The notes under the pieces are model-generated. The model was not told the DNA's origin. It was given only the letters and a program-made list of their open reading frames with translations, and did not search any database. The position numbers were made by a program, and so were the translations under genes. Shown in pieces: positions 20,586 to 28,922 of a stretch of DNA of 50,840 nucleotides. Position 1 is the first letter of the stretch, and every line of letters begins with the position of its first letter. This DNA is from Salipiger aestuarii (GTDB lineage: Bacteria; Pseudomonadota; Alphaproteobacteria; Rhodobacterales; Rhodobacteraceae). The DNA lies in assembly GCF_003259905.1 (NCBI RefSeq), contig NZ_QLMG01000031.1, positions 1-50,840 of the forward strand, written 5' to 3'.

Positions 20586-21380
20586 TCAGCTGATGTCGCC
20601 CGAATGCGCTTCGAGCTTCACGGCCAACCGGTCGGCGACATCGGTCAATGCGCCAAGAAACTGATCCCGCGCCTCTTCGGGGCTCATGGTGTGGCGCAGA
20701 TAGATGATGTTCATGGCACCATACACCCGTGATCGGCTGCGGATCGGAACACCGATACTGAAGAACTGGGACTCATAGTATTCGCGCGAATAGCTTTCAT
20801 CCATGGTCGCATAGCCCTGCGCCCGTACCGTTTCGAGCAGTTCCTTCAGCGCATCCGGCGCACGCGAGAGGGCAAATTCCGGGGCCGGATTCTCCCGCGC
20901 GCGCTGTAGGAAAGCCTGCCGTTCCGCGTCCGGGCAAAAGGCAAGGTAGGCCCGGCCAAGGCTGGTATAGAGCATCGGTGCTCGGTATCCGGGCTTGCGG
21001 AAAAACCGCATCGGTTCGGTCTCGCGGGATGTCTCGATGACCAGCATTGCCTCTTCGTCGAAGATCGACACATCCGAGGGCCAGCCGATGCTTTGACGAA
21101 ACTGTGCCAGATCCTCCGACACGATCGCACCGATGGTTTGATGCCGGTTGTAGCCGACGCTGAGTTGCAAGGTCTTGCCGGTCACGCGGTAGGTCTGGCT
21201 TTTGGTGTCGCGGACGACATATCCGGCATGGTTCAGCGTGTGCAGCATCCGCACGATGGTGGCCTTGTCCAGCGCGGTCAGCCTGTGAATTTTGCCCACG
21301 GTGGCATCTCCGTTTGTCTTGCTGACCGCAGCCAGAACGTCGAGCACCCGCAGGGCTGCGATCACTGGTTTGTAGGCCAT
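20586..21380 (-). CDS. IclR-family transcriptional regulator (cluster 1)
   Basis: This 264-residue protein has an N-terminal winged HTH (ALRVLDVLAAVSKTNGDATVGKIHRLTALDKATIVRMLHTL) and a C-terminal IclR effector domain (YTSLGRAYLAF, GYATMDESY, IGVPIRSRSRVYGAMNI). The start MAYKPVIAALRVLD is chosen because the open frame upstream of it has no family resemblance. It is divergent from the acyl-CoA dehydrogenase operon at 21881, so it most likely controls that operon in response to a pathway acid. Palindromes at 21418-21429 and 21466-21480 are candidate operators. Confidence 0.92.
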   Translation of the reverse strand: MAYKPVIAALRVLDVLAAVSKTNGDATVGKIHRLTALDKATIVRMLHTLNHAGYVVRDTKSQTYRVTGKTLQLSVGYNRHQTIGAIVSEDLAQFRQSIGWPSDVSIFDEEAMLVIETSRETEPMRFFRKPGYRAPMLYTSLGRAYLAFCPDAERQAFLQRARENPAPEFALSRAPDALKELLETVRAQGYATMDESYSREYYESQFFSIGVPIRSRSRVYGAMNIIYLRHTMSPEEARDQFLGALTDVADRLAVKLEAHSGDIS

Positions 21381-21417
21381 CTCGGCTATCCCCTTCGCTG
21401 TCGTTTTCCTGACCGGC

Positions 21418-21429
21418 ACCTGTGCAGGT
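21418..21429. promoter_or_regulatory. Candidate operator palindrome ACCTG-TG-CAGGT
   Basis: A perfect 5-bp inverted repeat with a TG centre starts 38 bases before the iclR start codon, in a position suited to autoregulation. The assignment is inferred from position only. Confidence 0.3.
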
Positions 21430-21465
21430 CGTGAACAGTCCCAAAAGTGCTGTTTGGCATCTGAA

Positions 21466-21480
21466 TGGTGAACGTTACCA
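21466..21480. promoter_or_regulatory. Candidate operator TGGT-N7-ACCA
   Basis: TGGTGAACGTTACCA is a near-palindrome with TGGT/ACCA arms. It lies 86 bases before iclR and about 400 before the catabolic operon. Confidence 0.3.
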
Positions 21481-21880
21481 GCATCAAACAACAGATCACA
21501 CCGTCAAACGCGAGGGGACGCGACCCCGGCACGACAGCCATGCGATCAAAGACAATTCCGCTGAAAATGCGGAGTGGTGCGTTCAGCCGTTGGTGAACCT
21601 GCGTGATCGTGGATGCGCGTACGCAACTGATCCTCCTCTCCCGAGTGCTCTGGCCAGCGCCGCAACCGCATGCCGGAACTTGGGTGTATCCAGCGAAAGT
21701 ACGGCGTCGACTTGCGCCCCTGTGATGAGCCGGTTTGCCAATCTGGCGCACGGCGCACTGAATGGGTTGCATCCTGGATTGCATGTGGTAGCACAAAATG
21801 AAGTGGTATTTTGCAGAGTGAAATGATGTGGCAAGAGGAAACGGGGGCACACATGTCTGAAACAGGGCTGAGGGCGCGGT

Positions 21881-22885
21881 ATGGATGATTCCACCTATTC
21901 CATGGTCATCGAGTCGGCGGAAAAGCTCTTCTCCGACCGGGGCGGCAAGGATTTCGACCCCGCGCTCTGGGCGGCGGTTGAAGAGGCGGGCTTCCCGTTG
22001 GCGCTGCTGAGCGAGGATCGGGGCGGGTACGGCTTTTGCGCCCGCGAGGCCTTTGCGCCGGTGCGGGTAGCGGCCGCTCATGGGGTGGCCTTGCCGTTGG
22101 GTGAAACGCTGGTGGCGAACTGGGCGCTGGGCGAGGCCGGTCTGGATCCGGCCGAGGGACCGGCGGCGCTTGCCTGGGAGGGCAAGGCGGCGGTTCCGTA
22201 CGGTCGTTTCCTGAAGACGGTTGTACTGCTTCGCGAAACAGAAGCGGGGCTGGCGGTGTTCGTCCTGCACCCTCGCGGTGACGACTGGCGAACCGCACGC
22301 AATTACGCGGGCGAGGCGCGCGATGTTCTGACCCTGGCCGCGCCGGCGCAGCCGGACGCCCACATCGCATGCGCACCGGTCGTTTTGCGCGCCACGTTGG
22401 CGATGCTGAGGGCGGTTCAGATCGCGGGCGCGACAGATGCTGTCGCGGCCATGTGCATGAGCTACTGCAACGAGCGCGAACAATTCGGTCGGCCGCTGTC
22501 CAGGCTTCAAGCAATCCAGCACCAGTTGGCCGTTCTTGCGACACAGGGCTGTGCGGCCACAGTCGCCGCCGACATGGCCGTGGCAGCGTTCGATACGGCC
22601 CTGGCACAGGCGGACCCTTTCGTGCTGACGGCGGCGGCGGCCAAGGTGCGCGCGGCAGAGGCCGCAACGACGGTTTCGTCGATCGCGCATCAGGTTCACG
22701 GCGCCATCGGGTTCAGCGAGGAGTATCCGCTGCATCGGCTGACCTGCCGTCTGTGGTCCTGGCGCGACGAAGACGGCAGCGAGGCGCAATGGGCCAGGCA
22801 TTTGGCAGACTGGGCAGAGTCGCTGCAGAGCGGCGGGCAATTGTGGCCTGCGCTGACCGCCTGCGATCTGAGGGAGGCGACGTAG
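21881..22885 (+). CDS. Acyl-CoA dehydrogenase family protein, short subunit-like
   Basis: This 334-residue FAD-dependent acyl-CoA dehydrogenase-fold protein would oxidise an acyl-CoA to the enoyl-CoA. The C-terminal helical part is clear: ATDAVAAMCMSYCNEREQFG, RLQAIQHQLAVLATQG and HQVHGAIGFSEEYPLHRL. The N-terminal and middle domains are shorter than in single-subunit enzymes. The stop abuts the ATG of a second, 378-residue acyl-CoA dehydrogenase. Such adjacent unequal pairs are known as heteromeric enzymes for bulky side chains, for example in steroid degradation. Whether this subunit has a catalytic base cannot be settled from reading; the region ends WRDEDGSEAQW. Confidence 0.88.
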   Translation: MDDSTYSMVIESAEKLFSDRGGKDFDPALWAAVEEAGFPLALLSEDRGGYGFCAREAFAPVRVAAAHGVALPLGETLVANWALGEAGLDPAEGPAALAWEGKAAVPYGRFLKTVVLLRETEAGLAVFVLHPRGDDWRTARNYAGEARDVLTLAAPAQPDAHIACAPVVLRATLAMLRAVQIAGATDAVAAMCMSYCNEREQFGRPLSRLQAIQHQLAVLATQGCAATVAADMAVAAFDTALAQADPFVLTAAAAKVRAAEAATTVSSIAHQVHGAIGFSEEYPLHRLTCRLWSWRDEDGSEAQWARHLADWAESLQSGGQLWPALTACDLREAT

Positions 22886-24022
22886 ATGACACTTCCGACT
22901 TTTCCGCTTGAGACGACGAGCACCGCACAGGTCGCGCTGAGGGCCGAGGTGCGGGCGTTTCTGTCCGATGCGCTTGTTGATCTTCCAGCCCGTGAACGCG
23001 CCCGCAGCTGGGTCGGATTCGACGCGGACTTCAGCGCGGAGCTGGGCAAGCGCGGTTGGCTGGGCATGACCTTGCCCAAGGCTTATGGCGGTCACGGCCG
23101 CGATGCGGTGGACCGACACATCGTTGTCGAGGAACTGCTCGCGGCGGGGGCGCCTGTCGCGGCCCACTGGATCGCGGATCGCCAGAGCGCACCGCTTATT
23201 CTGCGCCACGGCACCGAAGACCAGCGCCGGACCATTCTGCCGCGCATCGCCGCGGGTACCTGCTTTTTCGGCATCGGCATGAGCGAGGCCAGCAGCGGAT
23301 CGGACCTCGCCTCGGTTCGGACCAAAGCCGAAAGAACAGCCGATGGCTTTGTCCTGAACGGCACCAAGCTGTGGACGACCTACGGCCACAAGGCGCACTA
23401 CATGATCGTCTTCTGCCGCACCGGTAAATCCGAGGACCGGCATGGCGGGTTCAGCCAGGTTCTGGTGGACATGAGCCTGCCCGGCATCACCGTCAGTCCG
23501 GTTCTCGATATTGCCGGTGAACATCATTTCAACGAGGTCTCGTTCGACAATGTCGTCCTGCCGCCCGATGCGCTGCTTGGCGAAGAAGGCGGCGGCTGGG
23601 CGCAGGTCATGTCGGAACTGGCTTTCGAACGCAGCGGTCCTGATCGGTTCCTGTCGTCCTACGTGCTGGTGGAGGACTTGCTGCGCTGCCTCAAACGCGC
23701 ATCGGCAGGCGGCGAAACCACCGACCTGGGTCGCATGATCGCCCGGCTGATGGTGCTGCGCCAGATGTCGCTATCGGTCGCCGGACGGCTGGCGCGCGGG
23801 GAACAACCGGTTCTCGCCGCCGCCATCGTCAAGGATCTGGGTGCATTGTTTGAACAGGACGTGCCGGAAATTGCCCGCCGTGTGCTGCGCGACGACGCGG
23901 CAGACGCGGAATATGCGGCGGTGTTTCAACGCATCCTGCTGGCCGCTCCCAGCTTTTCACTTCGAGGAGGAACCCGCGAGATCCTGCGCGGCATCATTGC
24001 CCGCGGCCTTGGTCTGCGGTGA
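22886..24022 (+). CDS. Acyl-CoA dehydrogenase
   Basis: This 378-residue enzyme has the full acyl-CoA dehydrogenase architecture. It has an N-terminal helical domain (GKRGWLGMTLPKAYGG), the FAD-binding segment FFGIGMSEASSGSDL with LNGTKLWTTYG, a middle beta-domain (NEVSFDNVVLPPDALLG) and a C-terminal helical domain with GGTREILRGIIARGLGL. An ERSGPDR block in helix G may supply the base, because the usual C-terminal Glu position reads Gly-Gly-Thr. It directly abuts the upstream dehydrogenase (TAG-ATG), which suggests equimolar expression and perhaps one complex. The crotonase gene starts shortly after. Confidence 0.93.
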   Translation: MTLPTFPLETTSTAQVALRAEVRAFLSDALVDLPARERARSWVGFDADFSAELGKRGWLGMTLPKAYGGHGRDAVDRHIVVEELLAAGAPVAAHWIADRQSAPLILRHGTEDQRRTILPRIAAGTCFFGIGMSEASSGSDLASVRTKAERTADGFVLNGTKLWTTYGHKAHYMIVFCRTGKSEDRHGGFSQVLVDMSLPGITVSPVLDIAGEHHFNEVSFDNVVLPPDALLGEEGGGWAQVMSELAFERSGPDRFLSSYVLVEDLLRCLKRASAGGETTDLGRMIARLMVLRQMSLSVAGRLARGEQPVLAAAIVKDLGALFEQDVPEIARRVLRDDAADAEYAAVFQRILLAAPSFSLRGGTREILRGIIARGLGLR

Positions 24023-24039
24023 AAGAAAGAACAGAGAAC

Positions 24040-24834
24040 ATGACACTCGTAACCACAGAACGCGACGATGCAGGTATCGTGACGATGACGCTCAACGCGC
24101 CGGATACGCGCAACGCGATTTCCGACCTGCCGATGATCGAGGCAATCCTCGCGGCACTCACCAAAACGCAGGCCGACCCGGAAGCGCGGGTGATCGTGCT
24201 GACCGGGGCCGGTCCGGCCTTTTCGTCGGGCGGCAACATCAAGTCGATGTCGCCGGGGCAAGGGCTGGTGGACGCGGTGCCGGCGATCACGCGCCGCAAC
24301 TATCGCGCGGGAATCCAGCGTCTGCCGCTGGCCTTCGAGGATTGTGATCTGCCGATCGTTGCAGCCGTCAACGGCCCAGCGGTCGGCGCGGGCTGTGATC
24401 TGGCGCTGATGTGCGATCTGCGCATCGCCGGGGCTTCCGCCAGGTTTGCCGAAAGTTTCGTGCGCATCGGCATCGTTCCGGGCGACGGCGGTGCCTGGCT
24501 GCTGCCGCGCGTGGTGGGCTTTGCCCGCGCTTCGGAAATGGCCCTGACCGGCGACATGATCGACGCCGAAACCGCCCGGGACTACGGGCTGGTCAGCCAG
24601 GTCGTGCCGGATGAGCAACTGATGGACGCGGCCCGCGCCCTTGCCGGGCGGATCGCGGCCAATCCGCGCCATGCGGTACGCATGACCCGCCGTCTGCTGC
24701 GGCAGGCGTACAACCGGGATCTCTCGGTTACGCTGGAATTGTCTTCGGCGATGCAGGCTCTTGCGCATGAAACCGAGGATTACGCGTCATCGCTCGCGTC
24801 GATGCGCGCGCGGCTGGAGGCGTCGAAGTCATGA
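24040..24834 (+). CDS. Enoyl-CoA hydratase/isomerase (crotonase) family protein
   Basis: This 264-residue crotonase-fold protein starts at MTLVTTERDDAGIVTMTL. A GTG 21 bases earlier, overlapping the dehydrogenase stop, is possible. The oxyanion-hole segments are present (GPAFSSGGNIKSM, GPAVGAGCDLALMCD). Neither hydratase Glu is retained: the first position reads Asp (GCDLAL) and the second lies in a block without Glu (SFVRIGIVPGDGG). It may be an isomerase, lyase or altered hydratase rather than a standard hydratase. It overlaps the next gene by 4 bases (ATGA). Confidence 0.9.
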   Translation: MTLVTTERDDAGIVTMTLNAPDTRNAISDLPMIEAILAALTKTQADPEARVIVLTGAGPAFSSGGNIKSMSPGQGLVDAVPAITRRNYRAGIQRLPLAFEDCDLPIVAAVNGPAVGAGCDLALMCDLRIAGASARFAESFVRIGIVPGDGGAWLLPRVVGFARASEMALTGDMIDAETARDYGLVSQVVPDEQLMDAARALAGRIAANPRHAVRMTRRLLRQAYNRDLSVTLELSSAMQALAHETEDYASSLASMRARLEASKS

Positions 24835-26045
24835 CCGGGGCGCTGGATGGAATTCGCGTGCTCGATCTGTCGCGGGTGCTGGCCGGGCCATGGGCCACGC
24901 AAATCCTGGGCGATCTGGGAGCAGAGGTCATCAAGGTCGAACGTCCCGGAAAGGGCGACGACACGCGCGGCTGGGGGCCCCCTTCGACCGAAATCGAGGG
25001 GCAGAGCTTTTCGGCCTATTACCTGGTCTGCAACCGCAACAAGCAGTCGATCGCCATCGACATATCCAACCCCGAAGGCGCGGCGCTTGTGCGGCAGCTC
25101 GCCGCCGAGTCCGATGTGCTGGTCGAGAATTTCAAGACCGGCGGACTGGCGCGCTATGGGCTTGATTACGACAGTCTGCGCGCGGTCAACCCGCGGCTGG
25201 TCTATTGCTCCGTCACCGGATTCGGGCAGACCGGGCCCTACGCGCAGCGCGGCGGCTACGACTTTCTCATCCAGGGGATGGGCGGGCTGATGAGCGTCAC
25301 AGGCGAAACCGCCGCGGCACCTGTCAAGGTCGGTGTCCCGGTGATCGACCTGTTTACCGGGCTCTACGCGACCATCGCGATTCAGGCCGCGCTGCGCCAT
25401 CGCGATCAGACGGGTGAGGGCCAGCATATCGACTGCGCGCTGCTGGACACCTCGGTCGCCATATTGGCCAATCAGGGCATGAACTGGTTGATCGGCGGCG
25501 TCACGCCCAGCCCGATGGGCAACGCTCATCCGAATGTCGTGCCGTACCGAACGTTCGCGGCGTCCGACGGCCACCTCATCGTTGCCGTGGGCAATGACGG
25601 GCAATTCGCCGCGCTGTGCCGGGTTCTGGGTCGCGAGGACCTCGGGGCCAACCCCGATTACCTGACCAACGAATGCCGCAATCGCAACCGCGCGACGCTG
25701 GAGCCGGAGCTTGAACGCGAAATCGCCGCCCGGACCAGTGCGGACCTGCTTGCCGCGATGGAGGCCGAAGGCGTGCCCGGCGGGCCGATCAATCGCGTGA
25801 ACGAGGTGTTCGCCGACCCGCAGGTACAGGCGCGCGGCATGGTCGCGCCGGTCGCGATGGGGGGAGCGGAAACGCCCCAGATCCGCTTTCCCCCGGTCCT
25901 GTCAAAGGCGCCCGCCACAATCCGGCGCGCGCCCCCCGCGCTTGGTGCCGACGGCGTAGAGGTATTGCAGGGCATGGGGCTGAGCGACGCCGAGATGCGG
26001 CGCCTTGCCAAGGCGGGGGCAGTACATCTGCCCGCGGCCAAGTAA
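24831..26045 (+). CDS. CaiB/BaiF-type (family III) CoA-transferase, cluster 1
   Basis: This 404-residue family III CoA-transferase moves CoA from an acyl-CoA donor to an acid, probably activating the pathway substrate. The N-terminus GIRVLDLSRVLAGPWATQILGDLGAEVIKVE is the standard signature. NRNKQSIAIDI and VENFKTGGLARYGLDYD follow, and the catalytic Asp is expected in GGYDFLIQGMGGLM. Overlap with the crotonase gene (ATGA) and a 15-base gap to the aldehyde dehydrogenase place it inside one operon. No acyl-CoA synthetase is nearby, which fits activation by CoA transfer. Confidence 0.93.
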   Translation: MTGALDGIRVLDLSRVLAGPWATQILGDLGAEVIKVERPGKGDDTRGWGPPSTEIEGQSFSAYYLVCNRNKQSIAIDISNPEGAALVRQLAAESDVLVENFKTGGLARYGLDYDSLRAVNPRLVYCSVTGFGQTGPYAQRGGYDFLIQGMGGLMSVTGETAAAPVKVGVPVIDLFTGLYATIAIQAALRHRDQTGEGQHIDCALLDTSVAILANQGMNWLIGGVTPSPMGNAHPNVVPYRTFAASDGHLIVAVGNDGQFAALCRVLGREDLGANPDYLTNECRNRNRATLEPELEREIAARTSADLLAAMEAEGVPGGPINRVNEVFADPQVQARGMVAPVAMGGAETPQIRFPPVLSKAPATIRRAPPALGADGVEVLQGMGLSDAEMRRLAKAGAVHLPAAK

Positions 26046-26060
26046 CCAAAGGAGAACGCT

Positions 26061-27494
26061 ATGACCCAACCCACTCTGATCCTGAACGGAGAGGCCCGCA
26101 GCACGGGATCTTTGGGCACCTTGCCATTGATCGATCCGGCGACCGAAATGGAAATCTGCCTGCTTCCCAAGGCAGGCCGCGCGGAGGCGGAAGAGGCCGC
26201 GCGACTGGCCGCCGAAGGGTTTGCCGAATGGTCCGTCGTTTCTCCGTTCGAGCGGGGAAAGATCCTGCGCGCCGCCGCCGCGATCATGCGCGATCAGGCC
26301 GACGAAGCCGCCGCCGATATGACGCGCGAACAGGGCAAGCCGCTGGTGCAGGCCCGTGGGGAATGGATGGGTTCGGCTGATTGTCTGGACTGGTTCGCCG
26401 AAGAGGGCCGCCGCACCTATGGCCGCCTGATCCCGTCGCGTTCGCCGGATATGACATGGGCTGTCCATCAGCGACCCGTGGGGCCGGTTGCGGCCTTTAC
26501 CCCGTGGAACTTTCCTGCGTGGACGCCGATACAAAAAATCGCCCCGGCGCTGGCTGCGGGCTGTTCGGTGGTTTTCAAACCGGCCGAGGAAACCCCGATC
26601 ACCGGCTGGCGCATCGTGCGCGCCCTGCTGGACGCCGGGTTGCCGCCCAAGGCGCTTGCGCTGCTCTGGGGCGACCCGGCCGAGATTTCCGACACGCTCG
26701 TCAAGGCCGCCGAGATTCGCAAGATATCCCTTACCGGATCGACCCGCGTTGGTCGGCTGCTGGGCGCGGCAGCGGGCCAGGAACTCAAGAAGGTCACCAT
26801 GGAACTGGGCGGTCACGCGCCGGTCATCGTCGCGCGCGACGCCGATCTGTCCAAGGTGGTGCCGCTTGCCGCGGAATGGAAATTCCGCAACGCCGGGCAG
26901 GTCTGTGTTTCGCCCACGCGCTTTCTGGTCGAGGCGCCGCTTTACGACGATTTCGTTTCTGGCATGGCCTCGGCCGCGGAAAAGATCACTGTGGGCAACG
27001 GAACGGATCCGGCCACCACAATGGGGCCGCTGGCAACCGCGACACAATTCGCCAAAATTCAAGAGCTTGCTGGCGATGCGATCGACAAGGGCGCGCGGGT
27101 CGTCGCGGGCGGCGGGCGAATCGGCAATCGAGGCTGGTTTTTTGCCCCCACTGTTCTGGCGGATATGACGACAGAGATGCGCGCCATGACCGAAGAGCCA
27201 TTTGGTCCGCTGGCCCTGGTGACAAAGGTCGACGATCTCGACGCCGCGTTGGCCGAGGCAAACCGGATACCGGTCGGGCTCGCCTCCTATGCGTTTACGG
27301 GCGATTCAGGCACGCGGCATCGCATCGCCTCCACCATCAAGGCAGGGATGCTGGGCATCAATCATTTCGCCATGGCGATGCCAGAGACACCGTTTGGCGG
27401 TGTTCTCGACAGCGGATTGGGATCGGAAGGGGGCATCGAAGGGATCCATGCCTATCTTACACCGTTCCTTGTCACCGCGCTGAACCAGTCATGA
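26061..27494 (+). CDS. NAD(P)-dependent aldehyde dehydrogenase, succinate-semialdehyde dehydrogenase-like
   Basis: This 477-residue ALDH-superfamily enzyme resembles GabD-type semialdehyde dehydrogenases. It has TPWNFPAW, the cofactor block FKPAEETPITGW, LTGSTRVGRLL, the general-base Glu in TMELGGHAPVIV and the catalytic Cys in NAGQVCVSPTRF, as well as EEPFGPLALV. An AAAGGAG site precedes the ATG. It probably oxidises the aldehyde made by the downstream alcohol dehydrogenase or released from a CoA-ester intermediate. The substrate is not determined. Its stop overlaps an 80-codon reading frame. Confidence 0.92.
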   Translation: MTQPTLILNGEARSTGSLGTLPLIDPATEMEICLLPKAGRAEAEEAARLAAEGFAEWSVVSPFERGKILRAAAAIMRDQADEAAADMTREQGKPLVQARGEWMGSADCLDWFAEEGRRTYGRLIPSRSPDMTWAVHQRPVGPVAAFTPWNFPAWTPIQKIAPALAAGCSVVFKPAEETPITGWRIVRALLDAGLPPKALALLWGDPAEISDTLVKAAEIRKISLTGSTRVGRLLGAAAGQELKKVTMELGGHAPVIVARDADLSKVVPLAAEWKFRNAGQVCVSPTRFLVEAPLYDDFVSGMASAAEKITVGNGTDPATTMGPLATATQFAKIQELAGDAIDKGARVVAGGGRIGNRGWFFAPTVLADMTTEMRAMTEEPFGPLALVTKVDDLDAALAEANRIPVGLASYAFTGDSGTRHRIASTIKAGMLGINHFAMAMPETPFGGVLDSGLGSEGGIEGIHAYLTPFLVTALNQS

Positions 27495-27733
27495 GCGATG
27501 ACTTCAGGCCTGTCGCGGGCGATACTGCGGGCGTGAAACGGAACATCGCTCTTTCCCGCGTCGCCCGGCTGAATGAGACGGTGCGCCGCACCCTGGGCGA
27601 CCTGGCCGGAAATGGCCTGGCCAGCCCATCAGGCTCGACCGGATCGAGGGTGCCGAAACGGGTGCTGGCAACCGCTGTTGGATCGTCACGAGGTCGGCCT
27701 GAAATCCTTGGGTATGGCGGAGTTTTACCTTGA
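27491..27733 (+). CDS. Small unassigned ORF coupled to the aldehyde dehydrogenase
   Basis: An 80-codon frame starts with ATG overlapping the ALDH stop by 4 bases (ATGA) and ends TGA at 27733. The product begins MSDDFRPVAGDTAGVKRN, contains VARLNETVRRTLGDLAGNGL, and is basic and Gly/Ser-rich. I recognise no family. It may be a genuine small gene, the truncated start of a lost gene, or chance. It is followed by an AT-rich stretch before the next gene. Confidence 0.3.
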   Translation: MSDDFRPVAGDTAGVKRNIALSRVARLNETVRRTLGDLAGNGLASPSGSTGSRVPKRVLATAVGSSRGRPEILGYGGVLP

Positions 27734-27824
27734 TTATGGTCTATGCTGATGTACCGTATGTCCAAAATGTTGACGAAATATGTAAGAGTTGTGAACAAAC
27801 GAGAGCCTGGGGAGGAGATTGTCC

Positions 27825-28922
27825 ATGAAAGCCGCCGTTTTGCGCGCTTACCGCGCGCCGTTGAGCATCGAGAATATTGACCTGCTACCGCCGCAATCCG
27901 GCGAGATCCGCGTGCGCTTTGCCGCCAGCGGTGTCTGCCACAGCGACATGACCCGCATTGAAGGCGCGCGCGCGTCTGCTCTGCCGATCGTTCTGGGCCA
28001 CGAGGCCTCTGCCTATGTCGAGGAACTGGGGCCGGGCGTTACCGGCTTCGACATCGGCGACCGCGTCGTGCTGTCGTTCATCTACGATTGCGGACAATGC
28101 TATTTCTGCCGCTCGGGGCACCCAAACCTCTGTGAGGTGGGGATCGGGATGCTGCGGAACGGCACCATGCCCGACGGGACGACCCGTCTGCGCAAGGGCG
28201 ATGAGGTGCTTCACCATATGACCGTCTCGTCCTTCGCGGAAGAGGCGGTGCTGCCCGCGCGTTGCGCCACCAAGATCCCTGACGACATGGCGATGGACGT
28301 GGCGGCACTGATCGGATGCGCCGTGCTGACCGGCACGGGCGCGGTGTTCAACGCGGCATCGGTGTCACCGGGGGATTCCGTGCTTGTCATAGGTTCGGGC
28401 GGGGTGGGACTGAACGTCGTTCAGGCGGCGGCCATCGCCGGGGCGTCGATCATCATCGTGTCTGACATGAGCCCGGAAAAGCTCAAACTGGCGCGGTCTT
28501 TCGGTGCCACGCATCTGGTGGACGCGCGCAGCGAGGATCCGGTCGCGAAGGCAAAGGAACTGACACAGGGGCGTGGCGTCGATTTCGCCTTCGAGGCGAT
28601 CGGAAACAAAGTGACGATCCAGCAGTGCTATGACGCCATCCGGTCAGCCGGCAAGGCTATTGTGGTCGGTGTTGCAGAGGCAGGAAACTGCTGCGAGATT
28701 GAGGCGCTGTCCCTGCCTTTTACCGAGAAGACGCTGACCGGATCAATGTATGGCGGCGCACGTCCGGGACTAGATATAGAGCGTCTGATAGACCTCTACA
28801 GTTCCAAGCGATTGCATCTGGACGAGTTGATCAGCCAAACCTATCGGCTGGACCAGATCAACGAGGCGTTTCACGATCTGCACGAGGGACGTCTTGCACG
28901 CGGGCTGATCCGTTATGAATGA
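27825..28922 (+). CDS. Zinc-dependent alcohol dehydrogenase (MDR family)
   Basis: This 365-residue medium-chain dehydrogenase would oxidise a primary alcohol to the aldehyde with NAD(P). The catalytic zinc ligands are Cys38 (GVCHSD) and His59-Glu60 (LGHEAS). The structural zinc Cys residues are 89, 92, 95 and 103 (CGQCYFC...LC). The Rossmann motif GSGGVGLNVVQ follows. I start it at ATG 27825 with GGAGG 9 bases upstream, not at the in-frame TTG two codons earlier. It overlaps dctQ by 8 bases, so alcohol oxidation and TRAP uptake are co-expressed. Similarity to class III (formaldehyde/aryl-alcohol) types is suggestive only. Confidence 0.92.
   Translation: MKAAVLRAYRAPLSIENIDLLPPQSGEIRVRFAASGVCHSDMTRIEGARASALPIVLGHEASAYVEELGPGVTGFDIGDRVVLSFIYDCGQCYFCRSGHPNLCEVGIGMLRNGTMPDGTTRLRKGDEVLHHMTVSSFAEEAVLPARCATKIPDDMAMDVAALIGCAVLTGTGAVFNAASVSPGDSVLVIGSGGVGLNVVQAAAIAGASIIIVSDMSPEKLKLARSFGATHLVDARSEDPVAKAKELTQGRGVDFAFEAIGNKVTIQQCYDAIRSAGKAIVVGVAEAGNCCEIEALSLPFTEKTLTGSMYGGARPGLDIERLIDLYSSKRLHLDELISQTYRLDQINEAFHDLHEGRLARGLIRYE

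Larger units (their letters stand above)
21381..21880. other. Divergent intergenic region between iclR and the catabolic operon
   Basis: This 500-base stretch separates the two divergent starts. It holds two palindromes (listed separately) and a TTGCAT direct repeat at 21767-21772 and 21779-21784, spaced by 12 bases. A minus-strand frame around 21583-21770 (ANRLITGAQVDAVLSLD) looks protein-like but I cannot assign it; it may be a gene remnant. No complete gene is visible. Confidence 0.5.

Noticed and set aside
21386-23527. 713-codon minus-strand frame across the acyl-CoA dehydrogenase genes
   Set aside because: Antisense to two clear dehydrogenases; composition is that of a high-GC complement.
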